This document shows positions 25,230 through 33,655 of a stretch of 41,347 nt of DNA, one piece after another; position 1 is the stretch's first letter; every line of letters begins with the position of its first letter. The notes below the pieces were generated by a model, which ran no database searches, was not told the DNA's origin, and saw only the letters and a list, made by a program, of their open reading frames with translations. The stretch lies in contig DASYPP010000087.1 of assembly GCA_036006525.1 (NCBI GenBank), positions 1 to 41,347 on the forward strand, given 5' to 3'. A program made the translations under genes and the position numbers. The DNA is from DASYPP01 sp036006525 (GTDB taxonomy: Bacteria > Gemmatimonadota > Gemmatimonadetes > Gemmatimonadales > GWC2-71-9).

Positions 25230-25901
25230 ATGCCGGGTCTCATCCAGGCCAAGGCACTCACCAAGACCTATCGGCTGGGCCGAGTGGACGTCCAGGCGCT
25301 CCGCGGCGTAGACGTGGAGATCAAAGCGGGTGAGTTCGTGGCGATCGTGGGTCCCTCCGGCTCGGGCAAGAGCACCCTGATGCACATCCTCGGTTGCCTC
25401 GACACGGCCAGCTCCGGGAGTTACCACCTGGAAGGCGAAGATGTGAGCGGGCTGCGGGGGAAGCGGCTGGCCGGGGTGCGCAATCGCAAGGTGGGATTTG
25501 TCTTCCAGACCTTCAACCTGATGCCAAGGCTCAGTATCGAGGAGAACGTCGGGCTGCCACTCAAGTATCGGGGTGGCATCGGCCGGGGTGAGCGGAAGCG
25601 CCGAGCGCTGGCCCGCCTCGAGGGCCTGGGCCTGGGGCACCGGATCGGCCACCGCCCGGATGAGTTGTCGGGTGGCGAGCGCCAGCGGGTGGCGATCGCC
25701 CGGGCACTGGTCGGGGAGCCGGCCATCCTCATGGCGGACGAGCCCACCGGCAACCTCGACTCCCGCTCCGGCACCGAGGTGCTCGAAACCTTCGAGACCC
25801 TGCACCGCTCCGGCCACACCATCATCATCGTCACCCACGATCCCAATGTCGCCGCGCGGGCCGAGCGTACGATCAGCATCGCGGACGGGCAGGTCGTGTG
25901 A
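25230..25901 (+). CDS. ABC transporter ATPase, MacB/LolD type
   Basis: 223 residues. Walker A GPSGSGKST at 41-49, Q-loop Gln93 (FVFQTFNLMPRLS), signature LSGGERQR at 146-153, Walker B ILMADEP at 166-172 followed by TGNLDS, and switch His203. The sequence around FNLMPRLSIEENV is typical of the MacB/LolD/FtsE group. It powers the two permeases encoded downstream, with which it forms a MacB-like machine split over three genes. It overlaps the first permease gene by 4 bases. Confidence 0.95.
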   Translation: MPGLIQAKALTKTYRLGRVDVQALRGVDVEIKAGEFVAIVGPSGSGKSTLMHILGCLDTASSGSYHLEGEDVSGLRGKRLAGVRNRKVGFVFQTFNLMPRLSIEENVGLPLKYRGGIGRGERKRRALARLEGLGLGHRIGHRPDELSGGERQRVAIARALVGEPAILMADEPTGNLDSRSGTEVLETFETLHRSGHTIIIVTHDPNVAARAERTISIADGQVV

Positions 25902-27124
25902 GCCTGTTTGAGTCGATTCTTACCGGGCTGGATGAAGCGCGGCGCCACCTGGGCCAGACCGCGCTCGCCCTGCTCGGCATCATCCTGGGCACCGGAAGCA
26001 TCGTGACCGTGCTGGCGTTGTTTGGCGGCCAGGCGGCGCACAGCCAGGAGTTCCTGAACGAGGTCGGCGGGGTGGGAACCCTGATCGTCTCCAACCGCGA
26101 CCTGCCGATCCAGCCCTCGGCCCGCGAGCTCCGCTCCGAACGGCTGACCTACCGGGACGCCATCCTGCTCAAGGCCCGCGCGGGCAGCCTCTCGGCGGTG
26201 AGCCCCGGGTGGGTGTCCCAGCTGACCTACACCGCAGGCAACAATCATTTCGACGGCCAGGTCATCGGCACCGTTCCCGACTACGCCATGATCAACAAGA
26301 TCAAGCCGTTGGTGGGGCGCTATCTCACCGAGTATGACGTAAGCCGGCAAGCCCGGGTGGTGGTGATGGGCTGGAAATATGCCGACTCGCTGTTCGGTGA
26401 CGCGAAGGCGGCATTGGGACGGAATCTTCAACTGGGCGGCAAGCAGTTTACCGTGGTCGGCGTCATGACTCGTGAGGAATTCTACTTCGCCTCGTGGGAG
26501 GGCAACGCGCTGGAGTATCGGAACGAGCGGGCCTATATCCCGATCAGCACCGCGGTCGCGCAGTTCACCGGCACCGACCCGCTCGACTTCCTCACTCTCA
26601 AGGCGACAAGCATCTCCGCCATTCCGGCGGCGCAGGCCGAGGCACAGCGGCTGCTCTACTACCGGCATGGCGTGGAGGACTTCGACATCCGTCCGTCCGG
26701 CGCCGGTGCCGGAGGGCAATCAGGGCAATTCCTCCTGCTTTTCAACTTCATCTTCCTGGTGGTCGGCGTGGTTTCGCTGTTCACCGGGGGCATCGTCATC
26801 GCCAACATCCTGCTGGCCTCGGTGGTGGAACGGGTCCGCGAGTTCGGCACCCGCATGGCGCTGGGTGCCACGGCGGGCGGCGTCTTTGCCCACGTGCTGA
26901 CCGAGGCCCTCCTGGTCACCCTGATCGGCGGGCTGCTCGGCCTCGGGCTGGGCACCGCGCTCACCGGCACAGTCGCCCGGATCATGGCCCTGCCCGCGGT
27001 GGTGAGTCCCACCATCGCCCTGCTCTCGATCACCACCTCGGCCGTGGTCGGCATCGTTGCCGGGGTGTACCCGGCCATCCGGGCCTCCCGGCTTTCCCCG
27101 GTGGAGGCGCTTCGCTATGGCTAA
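25898..27124 (+). CDS. MacB-like ABC permease 1 (FtsX domain)
   Basis: 408 residues, GTG start overlapping the ATPase stop. One N-terminal membrane helix (about 20-42) is followed by a large periplasmic MacB-type core (about 45-270). Three further helices (about 280-305, 335-360, 370-395) form the FtsX domain, with the coupling segment VVERVREFGTRMALGA. MacB-type transporters use ATP to drive periplasmic conformational change and export peptides, lipids or antibiotics through an adaptor and outer-membrane channel. The substrate is unknown. It overlaps the next permease gene by 8 bases. Confidence 0.92.
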   Translation: MSLFESILTGLDEARRHLGQTALALLGIILGTGSIVTVLALFGGQAAHSQEFLNEVGGVGTLIVSNRDLPIQPSARELRSERLTYRDAILLKARAGSLSAVSPGWVSQLTYTAGNNHFDGQVIGTVPDYAMINKIKPLVGRYLTEYDVSRQARVVVMGWKYADSLFGDAKAALGRNLQLGGKQFTVVGVMTREEFYFASWEGNALEYRNERAYIPISTAVAQFTGTDPLDFLTLKATSISAIPAAQAEAQRLLYYRHGVEDFDIRPSGAGAGGQSGQFLLLFNFIFLVVGVVSLFTGGIVIANILLASVVERVREFGTRMALGATAGGVFAHVLTEALLVTLIGGLLGLGLGTALTGTVARIMALPAVVSPTIALLSITTSAVVGIVAGVYPAIRASRLSPVEALRYG

Positions 27125-28382
27125 GCTTGGCGCGATGTTGTCCGAGACGGGCGAGCTGGTGCTGGACGCCCTGCAGGAGATCCGGGGCCACAAGCTCCGG
27201 TCGCTGTTGACGCTCTCCGGTATCGTGTTCGGCGCGGCGTCCCTGGTAGCCATGGCGTCGCTCGCCCAGGGGATGAAGGCAATGGCCTATCGCGACCTGG
27301 AGTCGATCGGGTTCCCCAACGCGTTCACCGTGAGCGATCACGGCCCCCGCTCCGACGCGACCCGGGCGGCGGATCTCCAGCACCCCGGCATCAAGCTGTC
27401 GGACATCGCCGCGCTGGAGCGGCTGCCCGGAGTCGTGTCGGTGCATCCCCGGAACTGGGGCGGCCGGTATATCGTGGCGGGACCGGCTGACCGGCGCACC
27501 ATAGACGTTGAGGGGATCGACGCCAATTACCTCGAGATCCGGAACTATCGCATCATCCAGGGCCGGAGTTTCCGACCGCTCGACATCGCCAACGTATCGC
27601 GGGTCACGGTGCTTGGCGCCGAGGTGGCCAGGGACATTTTTGGGGCGACGCCGCCGGTTGGCCGGACCATCACGATCGACGGCGTGAAGTTCACGGTGAT
27701 CGGCGTAGTCGAGCCCATGACCTTTGAAATGGCGCCGATCGACTTCAGCTGGGTCGCCCGCCAGGTCTATGTGCCGTGGTCCTGGTTTACCCGCTACTAC
27801 CAGGAGCCGGGACACGTGGACCAGGCCCTGGTCACGGCGGACACGGCGGCACCATTGGGCCCGGTGCTCCGAGCCGGCGAGCTGCTGATGCGGCAGCGGC
27901 ACGGCGGCGTGGAAGATTTCGAGGTGGACAACGAAGCGGCCGACATCCTGGACGACTTCGCCCTGGCCGACAAGGTGCTGGGCGGATGGAACGGCGTAAT
28001 GTACGCCATCGCCGCCGTCACCCTGATCGTGGGCGGAATCGGACTCTTCAGCGTGCTGCTGATCTCGGTGCGGGAGCGGGTACGGGAGATCGGGATTCGG
28101 AAAGCGCTGGGCGCTGACGACAGCGACATCCGACGGTTGTTCCTGGCCGAATCGATGACGCTGTCATTCCTGGGTGCGGTACTCGGGGTGGGTGCCGGGG
28201 CCGGCCTGATCTACGTCACCCAGATCATCGGACGCCAGTTCGGCAAGAACTTTCTGATTCCGATCAACCTGCCCGGCGCCTTCATGGCAATCGGGTTTGC
28301 GCTGGTGGTCGGCGTGGTGTTCGGCTGGTATCCCGCGCGACGCGCGGCGAAGCTGGACCCCATTGAGGCCATCAGCAATTGA
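27117..28382 (+). CDS. MacB-like ABC permease 2 (FtsX domain)
   Basis: 421 residues from the ATG at 27117, which lies inside the last codons of permease 1. It has the same plan: N-terminal helix (about 28-48), periplasmic core and three C-terminal helices with VRERVREIGIRKALGADDSDI as the coupling segment, ending ARRAAKLDPIEAISN. Having two unlike permeases suggests a heterodimer. Its stop overlaps the stop of the convergent glycosyltransferase gene by 11 bases, leaving no room for a terminator between them. Confidence 0.92.
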   Translation: MAKLGAMLSETGELVLDALQEIRGHKLRSLLTLSGIVFGAASLVAMASLAQGMKAMAYRDLESIGFPNAFTVSDHGPRSDATRAADLQHPGIKLSDIAALERLPGVVSVHPRNWGGRYIVAGPADRRTIDVEGIDANYLEIRNYRIIQGRSFRPLDIANVSRVTVLGAEVARDIFGATPPVGRTITIDGVKFTVIGVVEPMTFEMAPIDFSWVARQVYVPWSWFTRYYQEPGHVDQALVTADTAAPLGPVLRAGELLMRQRHGGVEDFEVDNEAADILDDFALADKVLGGWNGVMYAIAAVTLIVGGIGLFSVLLISVRERVREIGIRKALGADDSDIRRLFLAESMTLSFLGAVLGVGAGAGLIYVTQIIGRQFGKNFLIPINLPGAFMAIGFALVVGVVFGWYPARRAAKLDPIEAISN

Positions 28383-29286
28383 TGGCAATGATGGAACTGG
28401 CGGAGTCTAAGTTGAGCGCCAGCGCACTGAGACTGGACCATAGCCCCAGGGCCTCGAGACTCAGCCGGCGAGTCGACGGCCGGAGCGAGCGAATCAGGCG
28501 ACTGAGGGTTCGAAGGGTGGGACGACGGCGAAACGCCTTGGCGAGCGCCCGGCGGGCCAGGGCATAATCACCGAGGCGTCGGGCCAGGATTCCAGCTCGG
28601 GTCCACCATGCCGCGGCCGCGCGGGGATGAGCAGAGAAGTAAGCGGCATGTTTCTCGAGGAGAAGCAGACTACCACGAATCCTGGCTGGAGCGTCATTCC
28701 GGTGGCGCACTCCCGGATGCTTGCGGACCAGGTATCCAAAGCGCTCCGTGGTCCATACCGGGATATCTCGCGAGATGCGAAGCCACCAGTCGGCGTCCTG
28801 GACGGCAAAGAACCGCTCGTCGAACTGGAGAACGCATTCCGCTCGGAGGGTAGTCGCCCCCAGCGAGGGAACTCCCTGGTTGAGGATAACGTCGTGAACG
28901 TTACCTCTCAGCATCAGCCTCCGCCGGACCGTACGGTCAACGAAGCGACTCCAGCACAGCGCAATCGGCGCGCGGGCCAATCCCCCGAGCGCCAGCTCCA
29001 GGCGTTCGGGCACGAAGAGATCGTCGTCATCGAGAAAAGTGATGTATTGACCGGTGGCGTGCTCCAGGCCGGTATTGCGCGAGGCAGCGGGACCTCCGTT
29101 GCACGCCCGGCGAACCAGTTTGAATCGCGGGTCGGAAGGAACGACAGGTGGCGTGGGGCTGGCATCGTCCACCACGATGCATTCGAAATCCGGGCGGGTT
29201 TGCGCGAGCACCGAGGCGAGCGCCTCGCGGAGCAACGCGGGACGGTTGTACGAGGTGACAATCACGCTAAAGGTCGGCCTGGTCAT
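28372..29286 (-). CDS. Family 2 glycosyltransferase
   Basis: 304 residues from the ATG at 29286. A GT-A fold with VTSYNR (10-15), VDDAS (39-43), ASRNTGLEHATGQYITFLDDDD (the DXD-type metal site at 86-89) and a later DADWWLR. It would transfer a sugar from a nucleotide sugar to an unknown acceptor; no membrane helix is present. The C-terminal third is Arg- and Ala-rich. It follows the kinase gene by 147 bases and converges on permease 2. The frame is open upstream to the kinase stop, but that stretch contains an acylase-like remnant and not a GT2 N-terminus. Confidence 0.88.
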   Translation of the reverse strand: MTRPTFSVIVTSYNRPALLREALASVLAQTRPDFECIVVDDASPTPPVVPSDPRFKLVRRACNGGPAASRNTGLEHATGQYITFLDDDDLFVPERLELALGGLARAPIALCWSRFVDRTVRRRLMLRGNVHDVILNQGVPSLGATTLRAECVLQFDERFFAVQDADWWLRISRDIPVWTTERFGYLVRKHPGVRHRNDAPARIRGSLLLLEKHAAYFSAHPRAAAAWWTRAGILARRLGDYALARRALAKAFRRRPTLRTLSRLIRSLRPSTRRLSLEALGLWSSLSALALNLDSASSIIAINC

Positions 29287-29358
29287 GACGGCACTGGACC
29301 TCCCCGGATCAGCTTCGCCGACGCTGAATGGATCCTTGCTCAGCTCGTGACTGATTGG

Positions 29359-29418
29359 ATCTCCCGGATGATATACCCGCTCCGGGTGACTTTCCAGCTG
29401 ATTGGGATAGAAATACAC
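29359..29418 (-). pseudogene. C-terminal remnant of a second penicillin-acylase-family gene
   Basis: Twenty codons downstream of the kinase stop read VYFYPNQLESHPERVYHPGD. The intact acylase at 31450-33651 ends VYFYRSQLVGHTEREYHPGD; 14 of 20 residues are the same. The differences include several synonymous third-position changes, so the similarity was kept at protein level before decay. No further match is seen upstream, where the kinase ends, and there is no stop after GD. It is best read as the tail of a lost paralogue. Confidence 0.65.
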
Positions 29419-29433
29419 CGGGCGCGAGGCCCG

Positions 29434-31443
29434 CTAGCATCCGCTCGCGGGTCTTGGGAGCCCGGTAAGCAGGGCCTTGAAGGCGGGATTGCTGGAGATC
29501 GCGTCGAACGGTGGGTCACAGCGCAAGTGCAGCTGGAAATGCAGGTCGCGGCGGGGCTGGTAGCGGGAAAGCCAGGTGATCGCCGCCCCGGCGTCGCCCA
29601 ACGCCGCATAGGCCTCGGCGCGGTAGACCGCGGTATGCAACGACACGGGATTATACGACTGGGCCAAGGCCTCAGTCTGCCGCAGTAGAGCTCGAGCCGC
29701 GGCCGGCTGCCCAGCCCTGGCTTCCGCCAAGGCACTGCCCTGGATGGCATTCACCGTCTCCACGTCGGAACTCAAGCGCCGCTCCGCGTCGAAAGCCGCG
29801 ACGGCCTGCACGAACTTGCCTCGTTCGATCGCGACATAGCCAGCAGCGTTGCGCGCAGTGAGAAACGTGGGATCGACCGCGATCGCGCTGTCGGCCCACA
29901 CCGCTGCGCTATCATACTCGCGACGCCAGAGGTGGGCCAAGGCAAGAAAGGCCAGGCCCTGGGTGTAGGTCGGAGCGATGGCCACGCTCCGTCGCCAGCT
30001 CTCTTTCGCGGCCGCGAGATCACCCCGTTCGGCCTGGGCCATGGCCAGCGCGTGCCACGCCGGCGCGCGCGTCGAATCGAGCGCCAGGGCCCTGAGAGCA
30101 GCCCGGATCGCTGGAGCCACGTCGGTTGGATCGATAGCCCGGGCTACCAGGGCTCTTGCCAGCCAGGCATCCGCGCTGGTGGAGTCCGTGGCCAGGGCGG
30201 CATCTGCTGAGATAACCGCCAACCGAAGTGCGCTGTCCCAGGATATTCCGGGGATCGCAAACTGCCGCTCAGTGGCGCGTACCAGTGCCTTGGCCAGTCC
30301 ACTCCGAGCCAGGCTGTAAGAGGAGTCCCGCTGGATCGCGGCAGAGAACGCGGCAATCGCGTCGTTCACCCCGGCCGCAGTCCGCCGGTCGTACCCGCGG
30401 ATCCCCCGTTGATAGAGGGCCACGAGCGCGGTATCCGGAGCCGCTGGCGCGGCCCCGGATGTTGGGGTCGCTGTCTTACGGAGCAGGATGCCCCCGATCA
30501 GAACGGCGCCGAGCAGGACAGCGCCGGCACCGGCGACCAGCCTGCGCCGCCGAGGTGGCCGCACTTTCCCAACGACGGGCTCCTCGCCCTGGGCAATTCG
30601 GTCCGAGAGCCGCACCAGCTCCTCCGCGAACTGGTTCCCTGTCTGGAACCGGTCGGCGGGGACCCGGGCGGTCGCGCGGTGGATTATGGCCTCGAGTGAT
30701 CGGGGGAGACCCGGCCGGATGACGGCCAGCGGCCGCGGCGACTCGGTGAGCGCGCGCGCCAGGATGGCCTGGGGAGTCGGCCCATCGAAGGGTGGCTCCC
30801 CGGCAATCATTTCATACAGCACACACCCCAGTGCGTAGATATCGCTGCGGGCGTCGACGTGCTGGTCGCCGGTCGCCTGCTCGGGGCTCATGTAGGCCGG
30901 AGTACCGATCGCCATCCCGGTCTCAGTCAACCGGCGGGAGTCGGCCGCCGTGACGGCGCGAGCGATGCCGAAGTCCGCCACCCGGGCATGACCATCCGCC
31001 AGCAGGATGTTCTCCGGCTTGATGTCCCGGTGAATCACCCCGCGGGAGTGGGCGTACGACAACGCGCCCGCCACTTCCCGCGCGATCTGGATTGCCGCGC
31101 CGAGCGGCAGTTGTCGCTCCCGGTCGAGCCGGTCCCGGAGTGACTCGCCTTCGACCAGCGGCATGACATAGAAGAGAAACGGTTCCGAACCGGCCCTCCC
31201 CGAGTCCAGCAGCGGCAAGATGTGGGGATGGTCCAGCTGGGCGGTGATGGCGATTTCGCGGAGGAATCGTTCCGGCCCGATCGCCGCCGCGAGCTCCGGC
31301 CGCAACACCTTGATGGCGACCTGGCGCTCGTGCCGCAGGTCGCGGGCCAGATAGACCGTCGCCATCCCGCCCCGGCCGAGCTCGCGCTCGATCCGGTAGC
31401 GGTCAGCCAAGGCGTTGGCCGGGGCGCTCGAGTCGTTCACCAT
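29434..31443 (-). CDS. Membrane Ser/Thr protein kinase with periplasmic TPR domain
   Basis: 669 residues. The Hanks-type kinase domain is complete: GRGGMATVY (23-31), VAIK (Lys45), HRDIKPEN (138-145), DFG (157-159), GTPAYMSPEQ and DIYALGCVLYEM. An Arg-rich juxtamembrane segment (297-301) leads to one membrane helix (about 302-321). The extracytoplasmic part (about 330-660) consists of TPR-like repeats rich in DSTSADAWLARAL-type helices. It is probably a sensor kinase. It follows the acylase gene by 6 bases, so it is cotranscribed with the hydrolases. The target is unknown. Confidence 0.92.
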   Translation of the reverse strand: MVNDSSAPANALADRYRIERELGRGGMATVYLARDLRHERQVAIKVLRPELAAAIGPERFLREIAITAQLDHPHILPLLDSGRAGSEPFLFYVMPLVEGESLRDRLDRERQLPLGAAIQIAREVAGALSYAHSRGVIHRDIKPENILLADGHARVADFGIARAVTAADSRRLTETGMAIGTPAYMSPEQATGDQHVDARSDIYALGCVLYEMIAGEPPFDGPTPQAILARALTESPRPLAVIRPGLPRSLEAIIHRATARVPADRFQTGNQFAEELVRLSDRIAQGEEPVVGKVRPPRRRRLVAGAGAVLLGAVLIGGILLRKTATPTSGAAPAAPDTALVALYQRGIRGYDRRTAAGVNDAIAAFSAAIQRDSSYSLARSGLAKALVRATERQFAIPGISWDSALRLAVISADAALATDSTSADAWLARALVARAIDPTDVAPAIRAALRALALDSTRAPAWHALAMAQAERGDLAAAKESWRRSVAIAPTYTQGLAFLALAHLWRREYDSAAVWADSAIAVDPTFLTARNAAGYVAIERGKFVQAVAAFDAERRLSSDVETVNAIQGSALAEARAGQPAAARALLRQTEALAQSYNPVSLHTAVYRAEAYAALGDAGAAITWLSRYQPRRDLHFQLHLRCDPPFDAISSNPAFKALLTGLPRPASGC

Positions 31444-31449
31444 TCCGCG

Positions 31450-33651
31450 TCAGTCCCCTGGGTGATACTCCCGCTCGGTATGTCCCACCAGTTGGGACCG
31501 GTAGAAGTACACGTCCCTCAAGTCTCCGGTGGCATACCGCTGGGCCTGGTCGTTGAAGTGCCTGGACCCCACACGGCCACTCTCGCCTCCGGCCGTCACC
31601 GCGCGGGCCCGCACACTGTCGCCAAATTCCACCACGGCCACGAAGCTGTTCCCGCCGGTGCCGTACCACTTCTTCGTGTTCGAGTATGGCCGGGCACCGA
31701 AGGAGGCCAGCGATCCCCACGCGGCGGAGGGGAACCCAACCGGAATGCTGGGGCCGGCGTCGTCAAAGCGGTGGACAATATCATCGGTGAGCCGCTGGAA
31801 GCGGTTGATGTCACCCCAGGGAGTCTTCCAGGTTCCGAAGTCGGCGGTAAGTCGGTCCACGGCCGCCGAGAGGGCCTCAAGGAGCTGGTTATCGGGCACC
31901 TGGGTCGCGACCCGGTCTTCGACCATCACCTCGGCGTCGAAAGACACATTGCTCACCCGGCGCTCCACCTCGCTACCCCAGAAGACCGCGAGCGACGTGG
32001 GAATGGACGCCACCGACCAGCGGTAGTCCCACCCCCGGAGCAAGGCGATTGGCTCGGCCAGTTTCGTCTTGAGCGGGTCGCCGGCCGGCGCCTTGTCATA
32101 GGCCCGAAGCAGCGCAGGAATCATTCGGGCAAAGGAGGTGAGATAGCTGTCGTAAGCGGCTTGCCGCAGGGCATCCAGGGTAAAGTCCTTTCGATTCTCC
32201 AGCACCCGGACGGCGTGGAGTCCGCGGGCCGACTCGGTCCCGTTGTCGACGTAACGGGGGAACTCGATCCTTCTTCGGCTGGCCGGCCCGGCCGCCGACC
32301 AGGGCGCATTGTTGGAGTTATAAAGCCACCCGCTCTCCGGATTCAACAGGTTCGGACTTTCAGCCACATCCAGCAGGCCGTGCCAGTCGGTTCTCGGGTT
32401 GCTGCCGTCCACCGGCTTGGTCCAGTCAAAACTGGTATCCCGCAGGGGGATGAAGTTGGCGTGGAAGTAGGCGATGTTGCCGTCTGCATCGGCGTAGACG
32501 GTGTTGTTCGACGAGTTGGTGTGCAACTCGAACGACTTGCGGAACTCGCGGTAACTCCGCGCCTTGGTCCGGGTATAGGACTGGGTCAGGGCATGCACCG
32601 GATCCTGCATCAGGCGAACGCTTATCCATTTGCCGTCTACGGCGCGGACGATCGGTCCGTGCTGGCTGTAGTAGACCGTGAACTTCTTCTCCGCCATGCC
32701 GCGGTCGGTCTTGTAGGGAACGGTGATATTGACCGCGGTGAGCGGGCGTTCTTCGCGGCCATACTTGTAATAGTATCCGTCGCCCCGCTTCAGTACCGTC
32801 TCCTGGTACTCGTCGATGGCGTCCGCGCCGCTGGAGGTGTGCATCCAGCCGACCCGGCTGTTGAACCCCTGGTAAACGAAGAACTGGCCCCAGGTCGACG
32901 CCCCATACACGTTCAGGCCGTGCCGGCTGGCCACCTGAAGCTCGGCCCGGAAGAAGAACGACGTGTGGGGATTGATCAGGAGAAGGGCGTGATGGTTCAC
33001 GGTATTTGATGGAGCGATGGCGATACCATTGGAGCCGGAGGGCTCGGCCGGCGGCCCGTCACCACTGCCGGGAGCCGGCAGCGCAGGCTCCGGGCCCTGT
33101 CCGTAGAAGGCCTGGAGCTGGCGAAGATCCACGCTCTCGATATCCCCGCCGATGCTCCCCTCGCTGAAGCTGAGTGCCATCCAGGGCTCGAAGTGGGTGA
33201 TGACCATCGGCTTCACGTCGGGGTGCTTGTAGAGATAGAAGTTGAGCCCGTCCGCCCATGCTTCCATCAAGTCCTGGAGCCAGTCATGGCTCTTCGCGAA
33301 GAGCGTCTTCAGGGAATCGGGGTTGATGAAGAGCTTCATCCTGAGGTCCTGGTAGATCGCCGACTCTCCCTTGGCCTCCGCCAGCCGCCCCATCGCGTTG
33401 AGATAATTCGTTTCGATTCTATTGAAATCGTCCTCGGCCTGGGCGTACATCATCCCGAACACCGCGTCCGCGTCGCTCTCGCCATAGATGTGCGGGATGC
33501 CCCAGTCATCACGGATGATGGTGACGTCGCGGGCTTCCTGTTCCCAACGAGCGAGGTCTGATTGAGGGGATTGATAGGATTGAGGGGATTGAAGGGATTG
33601 AAACCCCACAATACCCAGGACGATCGCCAGGCCAAGAACCAGTTTCTTCAT
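31450..33651 (-). CDS. Penicillin-acylase-family amidohydrolase (Ntn hydrolase), secreted
   Basis: 733 residues from the ATG at 33651. Residues 1-16 are a signal peptide. The alpha-chain part starts TIIRDDWGIPHIYG (about 44-57). The probable autocleavage site and nucleophile is Ser207 in PSGSNGIAIAP, followed by NPHTSF; an Asn in the NSSNNTVYADADGN block supplies the oxyanion hole in the family. Related enzymes (aculeacin or AHL acylases, PvdQ) remove acyl chains from lipopeptides, acyl-homoserine lactones or siderophore precursors; the substrate here is unknown. Residues 18-31 (QSLQSPQSYQSPQS) are encoded by the GGATTGAGG nonamer. It lies between the esterase and kinase genes with gaps of 4 and 6 bases. 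Confidence 0.9.
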   Translation of the reverse strand: MKKLVLGLAIVLGIVGFQSLQSPQSYQSPQSDLARWEQEARDVTIIRDDWGIPHIYGESDADAVFGMMYAQAEDDFNRIETNYLNAMGRLAEAKGESAIYQDLRMKLFINPDSLKTLFAKSHDWLQDLMEAWADGLNFYLYKHPDVKPMVITHFEPWMALSFSEGSIGGDIESVDLRQLQAFYGQGPEPALPAPGSGDGPPAEPSGSNGIAIAPSNTVNHHALLLINPHTSFFFRAELQVASRHGLNVYGASTWGQFFVYQGFNSRVGWMHTSSGADAIDEYQETVLKRGDGYYYKYGREERPLTAVNITVPYKTDRGMAEKKFTVYYSQHGPIVRAVDGKWISVRLMQDPVHALTQSYTRTKARSYREFRKSFELHTNSSNNTVYADADGNIAYFHANFIPLRDTSFDWTKPVDGSNPRTDWHGLLDVAESPNLLNPESGWLYNSNNAPWSAAGPASRRRIEFPRYVDNGTESARGLHAVRVLENRKDFTLDALRQAAYDSYLTSFARMIPALLRAYDKAPAGDPLKTKLAEPIALLRGWDYRWSVASIPTSLAVFWGSEVERRVSNVSFDAEVMVEDRVATQVPDNQLLEALSAAVDRLTADFGTWKTPWGDINRFQRLTDDIVHRFDDAGPSIPVGFPSAAWGSLASFGARPYSNTKKWYGTGGNSFVAVVEFGDSVRARAVTAGGESGRVGSRHFNDQAQRYATGDLRDVYFYRSQLVGHTEREYHPGD
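33559..33603. repeat. In-frame GGATTGAGG nonamers inside the acylase gene
   Basis: About five nonamers (GATTGAGGG/GATTGATAG/GATTGAAGG) encode the QSP/QSL/QSY triplets just after the signal peptide of the acylase. They match the units at 17361-17491, 19231-19411 and 23793-23826. The unit length is three codons, so copies can be gained or lost without shifting the frame. Confidence 0.85.
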
Positions 33652-33655
33652 GGGA

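Noticed and set aside
31222..33009. A 595-codon open frame antisense to the acylase and kinase genes
   Set aside because: It spans two real genes with clear catalytic motifs on the other strand and has no recognisable motif itself.
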